From Loktanella gaetbuli (GTDB lineage: Bacteria; Pseudomonadota; Alphaproteobacteria; Rhodobacterales; Rhodobacteraceae), in contig NZ_JAJATZ010000003.1 of the NCBI RefSeq assembly GCF_020531945.1, positions 310,001 through 374,000 of the forward strand: DNA of 64,000 nt, read 5' to 3'. The notes under the pieces were generated by a model. That model did not search any database. It was given only the letters and a program-made list of their open reading frames with translations, and was not told the origin of the DNA. Positions 6,802 through 15,273 of this stretch are shown here, in pieces (within the stretch, counting starts at the first letter, position 1; every line of letters begins with the position of its first letter). A program made the translations under genes and the position numbers.

Positions 6802-8673
6802 ATGTTTCACGTGAAACATTTTGATGTTGTTGTGGTCGGTGGTGGTCATGCCGGCTGTGAAGCTGCTCTTGCATCTGCGAGGGCGGGTGCTTCGACTGCG
6901 CTGATTACCATGAAAATGTCTGATATTGGTGTGATGTCGTGCAACCCGGCGATTGGTGGTCTGGGTAAAGGCCATCTGGTACGAGAGATCGACGCGCTTG
7001 GCGGTGCAATGGGTCTTGCTGCCGACGAATCCGGGATCCAATTCCGACTGCTGAATCGTACGAAGGGGCCGGCTGTTCAGGGACCGCGTACGCAATCGGA
7101 CCGTGTCCTGTATCGACGTGCCATGCAACGGATCATGACATCGCAGCAAGGGCTTCAGGTGATTGAAGCCGAGGTCGCGTCCTTGGTTATGGATGGCGGA
7201 CGCACCGCCGGAGTGATGTTGGCTGATGATAGCACGGTTCTAGCGTCCGCTGTTGTTTTGACCACGGGCACGTTCCTCGGGGGGCTCATCCATATTGGTG
7301 ACAAGTCCTATCCGAGTGGGCGGATGGGCGATGCCGCGTCCATGCGGATGTCTGAACAATTGCGGTCGCTTGATTTGCCAATCGCGCGACTCAAAACTGG
7401 TACGCCACCCCGGCTGAAATCATCATCCATCAAGTGGGATCAACTAGAACTGCAACATGCGGACGATGATCCGTCGTTGTTTTCATTTCTGAGTGACCAG
7501 TTGTCAGTTCAGCAGGTTGCCTGCGGAATCACGCATACCAATGCGGCGACGCACGATATTATCCGCAAGAATATCGGACGTTCAGCGATGTACGGTGGTC
7601 ACATCGATGGTGTTGGACCCCGTTATTGCCCGTCGATCGAGGACAAGGTCGTGCGTTTCGCTGAGAAGGACTCGCATCAAATCTTTTTAGAACCTGAAGG
7701 ACTTACGTCGGACGTGGTCTATCCCAACGGCATCAGTACTTCATTGCCGGAGGATGTTCAGGCCGATTATGTTCACTCGATCGCTGGGCTGGAAAATGCA
7801 GAGATTCTGCAACCTGGCTACGCGATTGAGTATGATTTTGTTGATCCACAAAGCCTTTCAAGTGCGCTGGCTCTGAAGGCATGCCCCGGTCTGTATCTTG
7901 CAGGACAGATCAACGGCACAACCGGATACGAAGAGGCCGCCGCACAGGGGCTTGTCGTTGGCTTGAACGCTGCCCGGCAGGCCAAAGGTTTGGATGCGTT
8001 TAGTTTCAGCCGTAGTGACTCCTATATTGGCGTCATGATTGATGATCTGATCACCAAAGGTGTCACGGAACCCTATCGGATGTTCACGTCGCGGGCAGAA
8101 TTTCGGCTGCAGTTGCGTGCAGATAATGCAGACCGTCGATTGACGCCGACTGGGCGCATGCTTTCCCTCGTTGATGATCGGCGTTGGGACAGATTTTCCA
8201 AAAAACTTGATCAGATTGAAACAGCATTGAACGTGCTGACCTCGGTCAAGGTCTCGGCGCGGAAATTGGCAGGGCAGGGGGTAAATGTCGCAGTCGACGG
8301 TCCTGCGCGAACCGTACACGAGGCGCTGGGTCTTGCAGACTGCGATTTTCCAAAGGTCAAATCGCTTGATGCTTCTCTTGATCAGATACCCGACGAAATC
8401 GGTCAGCAGGTCCGGAATGACGCCCTCTATGCGCCTTATGCAAAACGCCAGCAACGTGACATCGACGCTTTGAAAGAAGCAGAAGCGACTGTCATTCCCG
8501 CCGGTTTTTCTTTCCAAGGGCTGTCTGGCCTCTCGAATGAATTGAAAATGAAATTGGCAAGGGCACAACCGCAAAACCTTCATGAATGCTTGGTCTTAGA
8601 AGGTATGACACCTGCGGCTATGCTGCTGATCCGCGGCGCGTTGCGCAGGGAAGAGGTACGGCGTGTCAGTTGA
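6802..8673 (+). CDS. mnmG: tRNA uridine-5-carboxymethylaminomethyl modification enzyme MnmG (GidA)
   Basis: FAD-dependent partner of MnmE. The chosen ATG at 6802 gives 623 residues beginning MFHVKHFD, normal for the family; a TTG 39 bases upstream is in frame but would lie inside mnmE. The dinucleotide fold VVVVGGGHAGCEAA sits at residues 9-22, and the conserved PRLKSSSI-type and C-terminal helical regions are present. The first codons carry a full parS palindrome (6803-6818), so the N-terminal FHVKH sequence is dictated by a DNA segregation site. It overlaps rsmG by 11 bases. Confidence 0.97.
   Translation: MFHVKHFDVVVVGGGHAGCEAALASARAGASTALITMKMSDIGVMSCNPAIGGLGKGHLVREIDALGGAMGLAADESGIQFRLLNRTKGPAVQGPRTQSDRVLYRRAMQRIMTSQQGLQVIEAEVASLVMDGGRTAGVMLADDSTVLASAVVLTTGTFLGGLIHIGDKSYPSGRMGDAASMRMSEQLRSLDLPIARLKTGTPPRLKSSSIKWDQLELQHADDDPSLFSFLSDQLSVQQVACGITHTNAATHDIIRKNIGRSAMYGGHIDGVGPRYCPSIEDKVVRFAEKDSHQIFLEPEGLTSDVVYPNGISTSLPEDVQADYVHSIAGLENAEILQPGYAIEYDFVDPQSLSSALALKACPGLYLAGQINGTTGYEEAAAQGLVVGLNAARQAKGLDAFSFSRSDSYIGVMIDDLITKGVTEPYRMFTSRAEFRLQLRADNADRRLTPTGRMLSLVDDRRWDRFSKKLDQIETALNVLTSVKVSARKLAGQGVNVAVDGPARTVHEALGLADCDFPKVKSLDASLDQIPDEIGQQVRNDALYAPYAKRQQRDIDALKEAEATVIPAGFSFQGLSGLSNELKMKLARAQPQNLHECLVLEGMTPAAMLLIRGALRREEVRRVS
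6803..6818. other. parS: parS centromere site 1, inside mnmG
   Basis: TGTTTCACGTGAAACA is an exact 16-base palindrome identical to the widely conserved chromosomal parS that ParB binds. It begins at the second base of the mnmG start codon and lies about 3.3 kb from the centre of the proposed origin and 2.5 kb before parA. Confidence 0.96.
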
Positions 8674-9283
8674 ACGCCGTGCACTCTCATCAGATGTTTC
8701 ACGTGAAACACTGCTCACCCTCGAGCAGTTCAGCGCATTGTTGTTAAAATGGAACGCCAAGATCAATCTGGTCGCGCGTTCACAAGTATCGGACATCTGG
8801 ACCCGGCATGTTCAGGATAGCCTGCAATTGTTGCCCCATATTCCCGAGCACTGCGATACCCTTACAGATATCGGCAGTGGCGGCGGATTTCCAGGCGTTG
8901 TCATTGCTATCGCAGCCAAGACACAACGGCCGGAAATGCGTGTTCAGCTGATCGAAAGTGATCAGCGCAAGGCTGCGTTTTTGCGGACAGCTGCACGCAC
9001 CTTTGACCTCAATGTCGATGTTTTTGCAGAGCGGATCACCGATACGACAGCTGTCAGGGCGCAATGCGTTACGGCGCGTGCACTTGCACCATTGACTGAT
9101 TTGCTGGGGTTTGCCGCGCAGTTGCTAGAGCCGTCTGGCGTCGCAATTTTTCCAAAAGGGCAGTCAGCCCCGGTTGAAGTTGCGACGGCGCGTGAATCGT
9201 GGCAATTTTCCTGTGATGCCACCGTCAGTCAGACCGACCCGGATGCGCAAATACTTGTCATAAAGGACATCTCTCGTGCCTGA
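8663..9283 (+). CDS. rsmG: 16S rRNA (guanine-527-N7)-methyltransferase RsmG (GidB)
   Basis: Methylates N7 of G527 in 16S rRNA with S-adenosylmethionine. 206 residues from a GTG start at 8663 inside the end of mnmG. The SAM-binding motif DIGSGGGFPG is near residue 72, followed by VQLIESDQRKAAFLR. A second parS (8695-8710) lies within the first 16 codons and encodes DVSRET. The end overlaps the parA GTG by 8 bases. The mnmE-mnmG-rsmG-parA-parB run is probably one transcript. Confidence 0.95.
   Translation: MSVERRALSSDVSRETLLTLEQFSALLLKWNAKINLVARSQVSDIWTRHVQDSLQLLPHIPEHCDTLTDIGSGGGFPGVVIAIAAKTQRPEMRVQLIESDQRKAAFLRTAARTFDLNVDVFAERITDTTAVRAQCVTARALAPLTDLLGFAAQLLEPSGVAIFPKGQSAPVEVATARESWQFSCDATVSQTDPDAQILVIKDISRA
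8695..8710. other. parS: parS centromere site 2, inside rsmG
   Basis: A second exact copy of TGTTTCACGTGAAACA, 1.9 kb from the first and 0.6 kb before parA. It is fully inside coding sequence, so ParB loading here would spread over rsmG, parA and parB. Confidence 0.96.
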
Positions 9284-10094
9284 CGCAATTCCCGGCAAAA
9301 GCGCCAAGATCATTGCCGTCGCAAACCAAAAAGGCGGCGTTGGCAAGACGACCACGACGATCAACCTTGGTGCGGCCTTGGCAGAAGTAGGGCAGAAGGT
9401 GCTGTTGATCGACCTTGACCCGCAGGGCAATGCGTCCACTGGTTTGGGTGTGTCGCCCTACGCGCGTCAGGTGACGACCTATGATTTCATTTTGGGTGAC
9501 GCGCTGCCAGATCAGGCGATTCAAGCGACGACGGTCAAGAATCTGTCGATCATCCCCGCGACAACAGACCTGAGTTCTGCCGATATCGAGCTGATTTCAA
9601 ACGAAAAACGCAGCTTTCTTTTATTTGATGCGCTGCGACAGCTGCCGATGGACGCGATGGGCTTTGACTTCGTGCTGATCGATTGCCCGCCGTCACTGAA
9701 TATCCTGACAGTAAATGCCATGGTTGCTGCACATTCGGTGATCGTGCCGTTGCAAAGCGAATTTTTCGCACTCGAAGGATTGTCGCAACTCATGCTGACC
9801 ATCCGCGAAGTCCGCCAATCCGCAAACAAGGCGTTGCGGATCGAAGGCGTTGTCTTGACGATGTACGACCGCCGCAACAACCTGTCGCAACAGGTCGAGG
9901 CGGATGCGCGCGACAATTTGGGTGGCCTGGTGTTCGAGACGGTGATTCCACGTAATGTGCGCCTGAGCGAGGCACCCTCATTTGCGATGCCTGCACTTTC
10001 CTACGACAACCAATCCGCAGGTAGCCAAGCCTACCGCGAACTGGCAGCCGAGGTTCTGTCACAAACCAAATCGCAACTCAGAAAGGTCAGCTGA
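9276..10094 (+). CDS. parA: Chromosome partitioning ATPase ParA
   Basis: DNA-binding ATPase whose gradient moves ParB-parS complexes and so segregates origins. 272 residues from a GTG start that overlaps rsmG. The deviant Walker A KGGVGKTTT begins at residue 19, with the signature Lys19 and catalytic Lys24; LLIDLDPQGNAS and the VLIDCPPS Walker B-like strand follow. It has no N-terminal helix-turn-helix, which marks the chromosomal (Soj-type) class. The stop overlaps the parB ATG by one base. Confidence 0.97.
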   Translation: MPDAIPGKSAKIIAVANQKGGVGKTTTTINLGAALAEVGQKVLLIDLDPQGNASTGLGVSPYARQVTTYDFILGDALPDQAIQATTVKNLSIIPATTDLSSADIELISNEKRSFLLFDALRQLPMDAMGFDFVLIDCPPSLNILTVNAMVAAHSVIVPLQSEFFALEGLSQLMLTIREVRQSANKALRIEGVVLTMYDRRNNLSQQVEADARDNLGGLVFETVIPRNVRLSEAPSFAMPALSYDNQSAGSQAYRELAAEVLSQTKSQLRKVS

Positions 10095-10981
10095 TGTCCC
10101 AACCCCCGAAAACCCGTGGTTTGGGCCGCGGTCTTTCTGCATTGATGGCGGATGTTCAGCCAGTCCAGTCCGATACGGAACGGGCCGCCCCGCGTCCGGA
10201 CCTCTATGTCCCGATCGAGAGCGTTCACCCCAATCCTGATCAGCCCCGGCGCACCTTTGACGATAACGCGCTCGCGGAACTCTCTGAATCTATTAAGGAA
10301 AAAGGCGTCATTCAGCCTTTGATCGTGCGCATTCAACCTGGCACGACGGATCAATACCAGATCGTCGCGGGTGAACGTCGCTGGCGCGCATCCCAGATGG
10401 CTAATCGTCACGACATCCCGGTTCTGATCCGTGAATTCAACGATACCGAAGTTCTTGAGATCGCGATCATCGAAAATATTCAGCGTGCTGATCTGAATCC
10501 AGTCGACGAGGCGGCCGGTTACCGGCAGCTGATGGACCGGTTCGGGCACACGCAGGAACAGCTTGCTTCTGCCTTGGGCAAGAGCCGCAGCCACATCGCA
10601 AATCAGATGCGGCTCCTGTCGTTGCCGGACGATGTTCTGGATTGGCTTGGGTCTGGCAAACTGACGGCTGGCCATGCACGGACATTGGTTGGTCACCCCA
10701 AGGCGACAGACCTCGCGCGGCAGATCATTTCCAAGGGTTTGTCTGTCCGGGATGCAGAACGGCTGAGCAAGAAACCGGAGACTGACGAAAAGGCCGCGCG
10801 GCCACGTCAGAAATCCCGAAAGGACGCCGATACTGTCGCACTCGAAAAAGAACTGTCGGCTGCCATCAACATGCAGGTGAACATTGATCAGGATGCCGGG
10901 CAGGAAAGCGGTAAAATGACGATCCGTTACCGCGACCTGAACCAGTTGGATGATCTTATGCGGCAACTCGCGGGCAGCTAG
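10094..10981 (+). CDS. parB: Chromosome partitioning protein ParB
   Basis: CTP-dependent DNA clamp that loads at parS and spreads. 295 residues: N-terminal ParA-stimulating segment GLGRGLSALM (9-18), CTP-binding domain with GERRWRA (93-99) and ENIQRADLNP (127-136), helix-turn-helix around 154-175 (EQLASALGKSRSHIANQ), basic linker near 228-245, and a C-terminal dimer domain. The two parS sites are 1.4 and 3.3 kb upstream. Its TAG stop shares bases with the opposing hemW stop (CTAG at 10978-10981). Confidence 0.98.
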   Translation: MSQPPKTRGLGRGLSALMADVQPVQSDTERAAPRPDLYVPIESVHPNPDQPRRTFDDNALAELSESIKEKGVIQPLIVRIQPGTTDQYQIVAGERRWRASQMANRHDIPVLIREFNDTEVLEIAIIENIQRADLNPVDEAAGYRQLMDRFGHTQEQLASALGKSRSHIANQMRLLSLPDDVLDWLGSGKLTAGHARTLVGHPKATDLARQIISKGLSVRDAERLSKKPETDEKAARPRQKSRKDADTVALEKELSAAINMQVNIDQDAGQESGKMTIRYRDLNQLDDLMRQLAGS

Positions 10982-12135
10982 TCTGCCAATAGCGCCCGCA
11001 GGACACCATTCAATACCGGGCGTCCTGCGGGCGTGACCCGCAACCGTGTGGGGTCTTTTGCAATGAGGTCCAGTGCGGCCAGCTCTCTCTCTTGTGCATT
11101 GCCGTTTTGATAGCCTGCGGCGGCCAGTCGATCACGATCCAGGCCCTCTGCTAACCGAAGCCCCATTAACAGCAATTCAGTCAGTGCGTCAGCGCGGTTG
11201 ATCTGTTCGCGTGGGTCTTCGCCGTGGCCCTCTTTTTCGACCTGGTTCAGCCAGGCTCCGGGGGCAAGCGGTGTCGCCGTGCCCCATCGGTGCCCATTAC
11301 GTGTCAGTCGGCCCTGCGCACCCGGACCGATGCCGACATAATCGCCCGACTGCCAATAGATCCGGTTGTGCGTGCTTTCTGCGCCCGGCCGGGCGTGGTT
11401 TGACGTCTCATAGCCCACGAACCCTGCAGCGGCACAGATTTCCTGTGTCGCAAAATACATGTCCGCCCCCAGATCGTCGTCCGGTAGTCCCTTCAACTGC
11501 CCCAGCGCATCGCGCTGCCCGAAAACAGTGCCGTCCTCGATCGTCAATTGATAGAGGGACAGATGATCGACAGCCATGTCCAATGCCGTGGTCAGTTCCG
11601 TTTTCCATTGGTTCAGGGTCTGGTCCTGCCGTGCATAGATCAGATCAAAGCTGACGCGTTCGAACGTGTCACGGGCGACATGAAATGCCGTCATGGCCTC
11701 TGCGGCGCTGTGCATGCGCCCAAGCCTGCGCAGATCGTGGTCATTCAATGCCTGGATGCCGAGCGAAACCCTGTTCACACCAGCGTCGCGATATCCACGA
11801 AAACGGTCTGCCTCGGTCGAGGTTGGGTTCGCCTCCAGCGTGACTTCGATGTCATTCGCGATGGGCCAGGTCGCGCGGATTTCCCGCATGATCGTATCGA
11901 CTAGTGACACCGACATCAGGGACGGTGTGCCACCACCAAAGAAAACGGATTGCAAGACGCGGCCGTCGGTTTCTGCCCCAAGCCGCCGAATTTCACTGAC
12001 ATAAGCCCGGCCCCAACGGTCCTGATCCACGTTTGCCGTGACATGACTGTTGAAGTCGCAGTAGGGACATTTGGCCTGACAGAACGGCCAGTGCAGATAC
12101 AGCCCGAATCCGCCGTGGCGCCAGTCTTCAGGCAA
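10978..12135 (-). CDS. hemW: Radical SAM haem chaperone HemW
   Basis: Radical SAM protein that inserts haem into client proteins; often mislabelled oxygen-independent coproporphyrinogen oxidase. The cluster motif is C19-x3-C23-x2-C26 followed by Asp-Phe. The true HemN enzyme has a fourth Cys here and is about 450 residues, whereas this protein has 385, so HemW is the better call. GGGTPSL follows near residue 67. Its start overlaps the end of rdgB by 8 bases, forming a leftward rph-rdgB-hemW unit. Confidence 0.9.
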   Translation of the reverse strand: MPEDWRHGGFGLYLHWPFCQAKCPYCDFNSHVTANVDQDRWGRAYVSEIRRLGAETDGRVLQSVFFGGGTPSLMSVSLVDTIMREIRATWPIANDIEVTLEANPTSTEADRFRGYRDAGVNRVSLGIQALNDHDLRRLGRMHSAAEAMTAFHVARDTFERVSFDLIYARQDQTLNQWKTELTTALDMAVDHLSLYQLTIEDGTVFGQRDALGQLKGLPDDDLGADMYFATQEICAAAGFVGYETSNHARPGAESTHNRIYWQSGDYVGIGPGAQGRLTRNGHRWGTATPLAPGAWLNQVEKEGHGEDPREQINRADALTELLLMGLRLAEGLDRDRLAAAGYQNGNAQERELAALDLIAKDPTRLRVTPAGRPVLNGVLRALLAD

Positions 12136-12736
12136 AACAGCCGGCCATCAGTTTTTGAAACGCATCCGCGCGATGGCTGATGCGGTTCTTTTCCCAGCGG
12201 TCCATTTCACCGAACGTCTGCGTATACCCAGCAGGCAAAAAGATCGGGTCATAGCCATGCCCCTGTTCGCCGCGTCCGGGCCAGACGATCTGCCCCTCCA
12301 TCACGCCTTCAAAGACTTCGTCATGACCGTCAGGCCATGCCAGCACCAATGTGCAGCAAAACCTCGCAGTCCGAGGCTCTGGCGCATTGACCGCCTCCAG
12401 CGCATCATGGGCGCGGCGCATGGCCATCTGGAAATCCCGCCCCTGCGGTGTTTCAGCCCAATCCGCTGTATAGACGCCAGGCTGACCATCCAGCGCATCA
12501 ATCTGGATACCGCTGTCATCGGCCAGCGCCGGCAGGCCCGTTGCCTTGGCTGCGGCATGGGCCTTGATCCGGGCGTTACCGACGAAATTATCCTCGGTCT
12601 CCTCCGGTTCCGGCAGTCCGTGGTCGGCATTGCTGGTCAACGTTACGCCGTAAGGGCCGAGCAGGTCAGCAATTTCGTCCCGCTTGCCCGTGTTGTGCGT
12701 GGCGATCACCAGCTGTTGTCCGTCAAACCGCCTCAA
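12128..12736 (-). CDS. rdgB: XTP/dITP pyrophosphatase (RdgB/HAM1)
   Basis: Hydrolyses deaminated purine nucleotides such as dITP and XTP to keep them out of DNA and RNA. 202 residues with the family motifs ATHNTGK (12-18), the EETEDNFVGNARIKA helix (about 45-59), ADDSG (72-76) and the C-terminal ISHRADAF. It overlaps the rph stop by 4 bases and hemW by 8. The rph-rdgB-hemW order is common in alphaproteobacteria. Confidence 0.96.
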   Translation of the reverse strand: MRRFDGQQLVIATHNTGKRDEIADLLGPYGVTLTSNADHGLPEPEETEDNFVGNARIKAHAAAKATGLPALADDSGIQIDALDGQPGVYTADWAETPQGRDFQMAMRRAHDALEAVNAPEPRTARFCCTLVLAWPDGHDEVFEGVMEGQIVWPGRGEQGHGYDPIFLPAGYTQTFGEMDRWEKNRISHRADAFQKLMAGCFA

Positions 12737-13440
12737 GCGACAGCCTCCATCTGGATGCGGTGCAGGTCCGTGATCCCGGCCTCGGCCAGGTCCAGCAGCT
12801 TGTCCATCTGGCCGCGGGTGAATGTCGCACCTTCGGCGGACATCTGCACTTCGACCAATTTGCCTGCGGTCATGATAAAGTTTCCGTCAACGCCGGCCTC
12901 GGAATCTTCGGGATAATCAAGGTCCAGAACCTCTTGCCCCGCGTAGATACCACAGGAAATCGCGGCAACCGGATCGACCAGCGGATCGGCCGTGATCAGG
13001 CCTGCCTTCATCAGCTTGTTCACGGCCAGTTTCAGCGCAACCCAGCCGCCCGTGATCGATGCGCAACGGGTCCCGCCATCGGCCTGGATCACATCACAGT
13101 CAATCTGGATCTGGCGTTCGCCCAATGCGACCCGGTCCACGCCTGCACGCAGGCTGCGTCCGATAAGTCTTTGAATTTCTTGCGTTCTTCCGGATTGGCC
13201 GTTCTTGGCCTCGCGGCGCATCCGGGTATGCGTTGCCCTTGGCAGCATGCCATATTCGGCTGTCACCCAGCCGAGTCCGGAATTTTTCAGAAATGATGGT
13301 ACACGTTCATCGACAGTGGCAGTACATAGAACATGCGTGTCGCCCATGCGGATCATGCAGCTGCCTTCGGCGTGGCGGGTCACACCGGTTTCGATGGATA
13401 CGTCACGCATTTGGTGGGTCTCGCGGCCGGATGGGCGCAT
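12733..13440 (-). CDS. rph: Ribonuclease PH
   Basis: Phosphate-dependent 3'-5' exoribonuclease that trims tRNA precursors and rRNA. The start is the ATG at 13440, giving 235 residues beginning MRPSGRE, the canonical RNase PH N-terminus; AAGGAG lies about 7 bases upstream, so the further 19 codons open to 13497 are excluded. Motifs: GRTQEIQRLIGRSLR, CDVIQADGGTR and DLDYPED. Divergent from hrcA across 117 bases. Confidence 0.96.
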   Translation of the reverse strand: MRPSGRETHQMRDVSIETGVTRHAEGSCMIRMGDTHVLCTATVDERVPSFLKNSGLGWVTAEYGMLPRATHTRMRREAKNGQSGRTQEIQRLIGRSLRAGVDRVALGERQIQIDCDVIQADGGTRCASITGGWVALKLAVNKLMKAGLITADPLVDPVAAISCGIYAGQEVLDLDYPEDSEAGVDGNFIMTAGKLVEVQMSAEGATFTRGQMDKLLDLAEAGITDLHRIQMEAVA

Positions 13441-13557
13441 GATGTCAGCTCCTTTTGGTTGCGCAAGCGGCATACGCGCCCCATGTGATAAATCCAAGTC
13501 CCGTTGACGCGACCCGTCCGTTTGACCAAAGTCCCAATCGCCTGAAACAGGAAAAAA

Positions 13558-14616
13558 ATGACCCAGTCACCACCGCAATTCGATGATCTGAACGCCCGCT
13601 CGCGCGAGGTGTTCCGCAGGATCGTCGAGGGCTACCTTGAAACAGGGGCCCCGGTCGGTTCACGGACGCTGACGCGGACCATGTCCGAACAGGTCAGTGC
13701 GGCCACGATCCGCAACGTGATGAATGATCTGGAATACCTTGGCCTGCTGGGCAGTCCACACGTCAGTGCAGGCCGGGTGCCGACACAGGTGGGTCTGCGC
13801 ATGTTTGTCGATGGCCTGCTCGAGGTGAACGAACTCAACGGTTCGGATCGCGATCTGATCGACCAAACGTTGACGGACCGTGATACCGATGTCGGATCGG
13901 TCCTCGACCGCGTCGGGTCGGCCCTGTCCGGGGTGACACAGGTCGCAAGCCTGGTGCTGACCCCGAAACACGAAGCCCCCATCAAGCATATCGAATTCGT
14001 CTCGCTTTCTGCGACTCGCGCACTGGTTGTGCTGGTGTTCGCCGATGGACATGTCGAAAACCGCCTGTTCACACCGCCTCCGGGTCAGACTCCGTCCTCC
14101 ATGCGCGAGGCTGCCAATTTTCTGAACGCCATCGCCGAGGGCCAGACACTTTCGACGCTGGGGGCCGTGATCGAGCGCGAGATCAAGGCCCGCCGGCAGG
14201 AAATCGACAGGTTGGCGGCAGAGCTGGTGCAATCTGGTGCCGTGCTGTGGGAAAACGAAGGCGAATCGAACGAACGGTTGATCGTGCGGGGGCGCGGGAA
14301 CCTGTTGGGTGAGGATACGGACGACATTGACCGCATCCGCAGCCTGTTCGACGATCTGGAACGCAAACGTGATATCGCCCAGTTCCTGGAACTGGCGGAT
14401 CAGGGCGACGGTGTCCGAATCTTTATCGGTTCCGAGAACAAACTTTTTTCGCTTTCGGGTTCCTCTTTGGTCGTTTCACCGTATATGAACGCCGACCGTA
14501 AGATCATTGGCGCCGTTGGCGTCATTGGTCCAACGCGACTGAATTACGGGCGCATCGTGCCCATTGTGAACTACACCGCACAGCGTGTCGGACAGATGAT
14601 CGCCGACCGCTCCTGA
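13558..14616 (+). CDS. hrcA: Heat-inducible transcription repressor HrcA
   Basis: Repressor that in other bacteria binds the CIRCE element before groESL and senses GroEL availability. 352 residues: winged helix in the first 80 (LNARSREVFRRIVEGYLETG, then SAATIRNVMNDLE), a GAF-like middle and the C-terminal VGVIGPTRLNYG block. grpE follows after 10 bases. No CIRCE element is visible ahead of hrcA or dnaK, so its target (probably groES) is outside the window. AGGAAAAA precedes the ATG. Confidence 0.97.
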   Translation: MTQSPPQFDDLNARSREVFRRIVEGYLETGAPVGSRTLTRTMSEQVSAATIRNVMNDLEYLGLLGSPHVSAGRVPTQVGLRMFVDGLLEVNELNGSDRDLIDQTLTDRDTDVGSVLDRVGSALSGVTQVASLVLTPKHEAPIKHIEFVSLSATRALVVLVFADGHVENRLFTPPPGQTPSSMREAANFLNAIAEGQTLSTLGAVIEREIKARRQEIDRLAAELVQSGAVLWENEGESNERLIVRGRGNLLGEDTDDIDRIRSLFDDLERKRDIAQFLELADQGDGVRIFIGSENKLFSLSGSSLVVSPYMNADRKIIGAVGVIGPTRLNYGRIVPIVNYTAQRVGQMIADRS

Positions 14617-14626
14617 AGGAAATGAT

Positions 14627-15178
14627 ATGGCCGACCAAGACGAACCGATGAGCCTGGATGAGCTTGCAGCAGAGGGCGATGAGCTGGACGCGCAAGGTGA
14701 AGAAACGCTTGCCCGGATCGCTGACATCGAGGCAGAGCGCGACGATTTCCGCGACAAGTGGATGCGCGCGCTGGCAGATGCCGAGAATACCCGCAAACGC
14801 GCCGATCGTGATCGTCGCGAGGCCGAAAATTATGGTGGGTCGAAACTGGCCCGCGACCTGCTGCCGGTATACGACAACCTGCGCCGTGCGCTGAAATCCA
14901 CCGCCGATACCGACAAGGCGGTGAATGCAGCCCTGCTGGAAGGCGTCGAGTTGACGATGCGCGAATTGATTTCAGTATTCAAGAAACACGGCATCGACCC
15001 GATCACGCCAGAGGTTGGCGACAAGTTCGACCCGAATGTGCATCAGGCGATGTTCGAGGCACCGTTGCCTGGCACAAAGGCCGGCGACATCATCGACGTC
15101 TCCACCGAAGGATTCATGCTGCACGACCGCCTGCTGCGTCCCGCACAGGTGGGTGTTTCGTCGAACACGGCAGGCTGA
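14627..15178 (+). CDS. grpE: Nucleotide exchange factor GrpE
   Basis: Cofactor that releases ADP from DnaK (gene at 59884). 183 residues: an acidic N-terminus rich in Glu and Asp, a long coiled-coil helix (about 15-90, with DKWMRALADAENTRKRADRD) and the C-terminal beta domain with VHQAMFEAPLPGTKAGDIIDV. GAAGGAAATGAT carries the ribosome binding site. Second gene of the hrcA-grpE pair; two hairpins follow its stop. Confidence 0.97.
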   Translation: MADQDEPMSLDELAAEGDELDAQGEETLARIADIEAERDDFRDKWMRALADAENTRKRADRDRREAENYGGSKLARDLLPVYDNLRRALKSTADTDKAVNAALLEGVELTMRELISVFKKHGIDPITPEVGDKFDPNVHQAMFEAPLPGTKAGDIIDVSTEGFMLHDRLLRPAQVGVSSNTAG

Positions 15179-15190
15179 CGCCTGTTTCGA

Positions 15191-15235
15191 CCCGGCCTGA
15201 CGGCCGGGCCGACCGACCGGGGGCTTTGCCCCCGG
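15191..15235. terminator. Twin hairpins between grpE and mutS
   Basis: Two adjoining perfect stems lie in the convergent gap: CCCGGCC/GGCCGGG with a TGAC loop (15191-15208) and CCGGGGGC/GCCCCCGG with a TTT loop (15217-15235). No T-run touches either stem on the plus strand; the nearest is TATTTTT at 15245-15251. They probably protect or end one or both transcripts. Confidence 0.5.
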
Positions 15236-15241
15236 ACCCCC

Positions 15242-15262
15242 GAGTATTTTTGGCAAGATGAT
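15242..15262. repeat. 21-bp intergenic repeat, copy 1
   Basis: GAGTATTTTTGGCAAGATGA plus a final T, identical to 49516-49536. It sits 11 bases beyond the mutS stop in the convergent grpE/mutS gap, directly after the GC-rich hairpins. From memory, similar strings occur at gene ends in Rhodobacteraceae; I could not search. Confidence 0.8.
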
Positions 15263-15273
15263 GCAGGCGCGGG

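Noticed and set aside
13441..13557. CIRCE element or clear heat-shock promoter ahead of hrcA-grpE
   Set aside because: No TTAGCACTC/GAGTGCTAA arms are present. CCCCATGT occurs but without a fitting -35.
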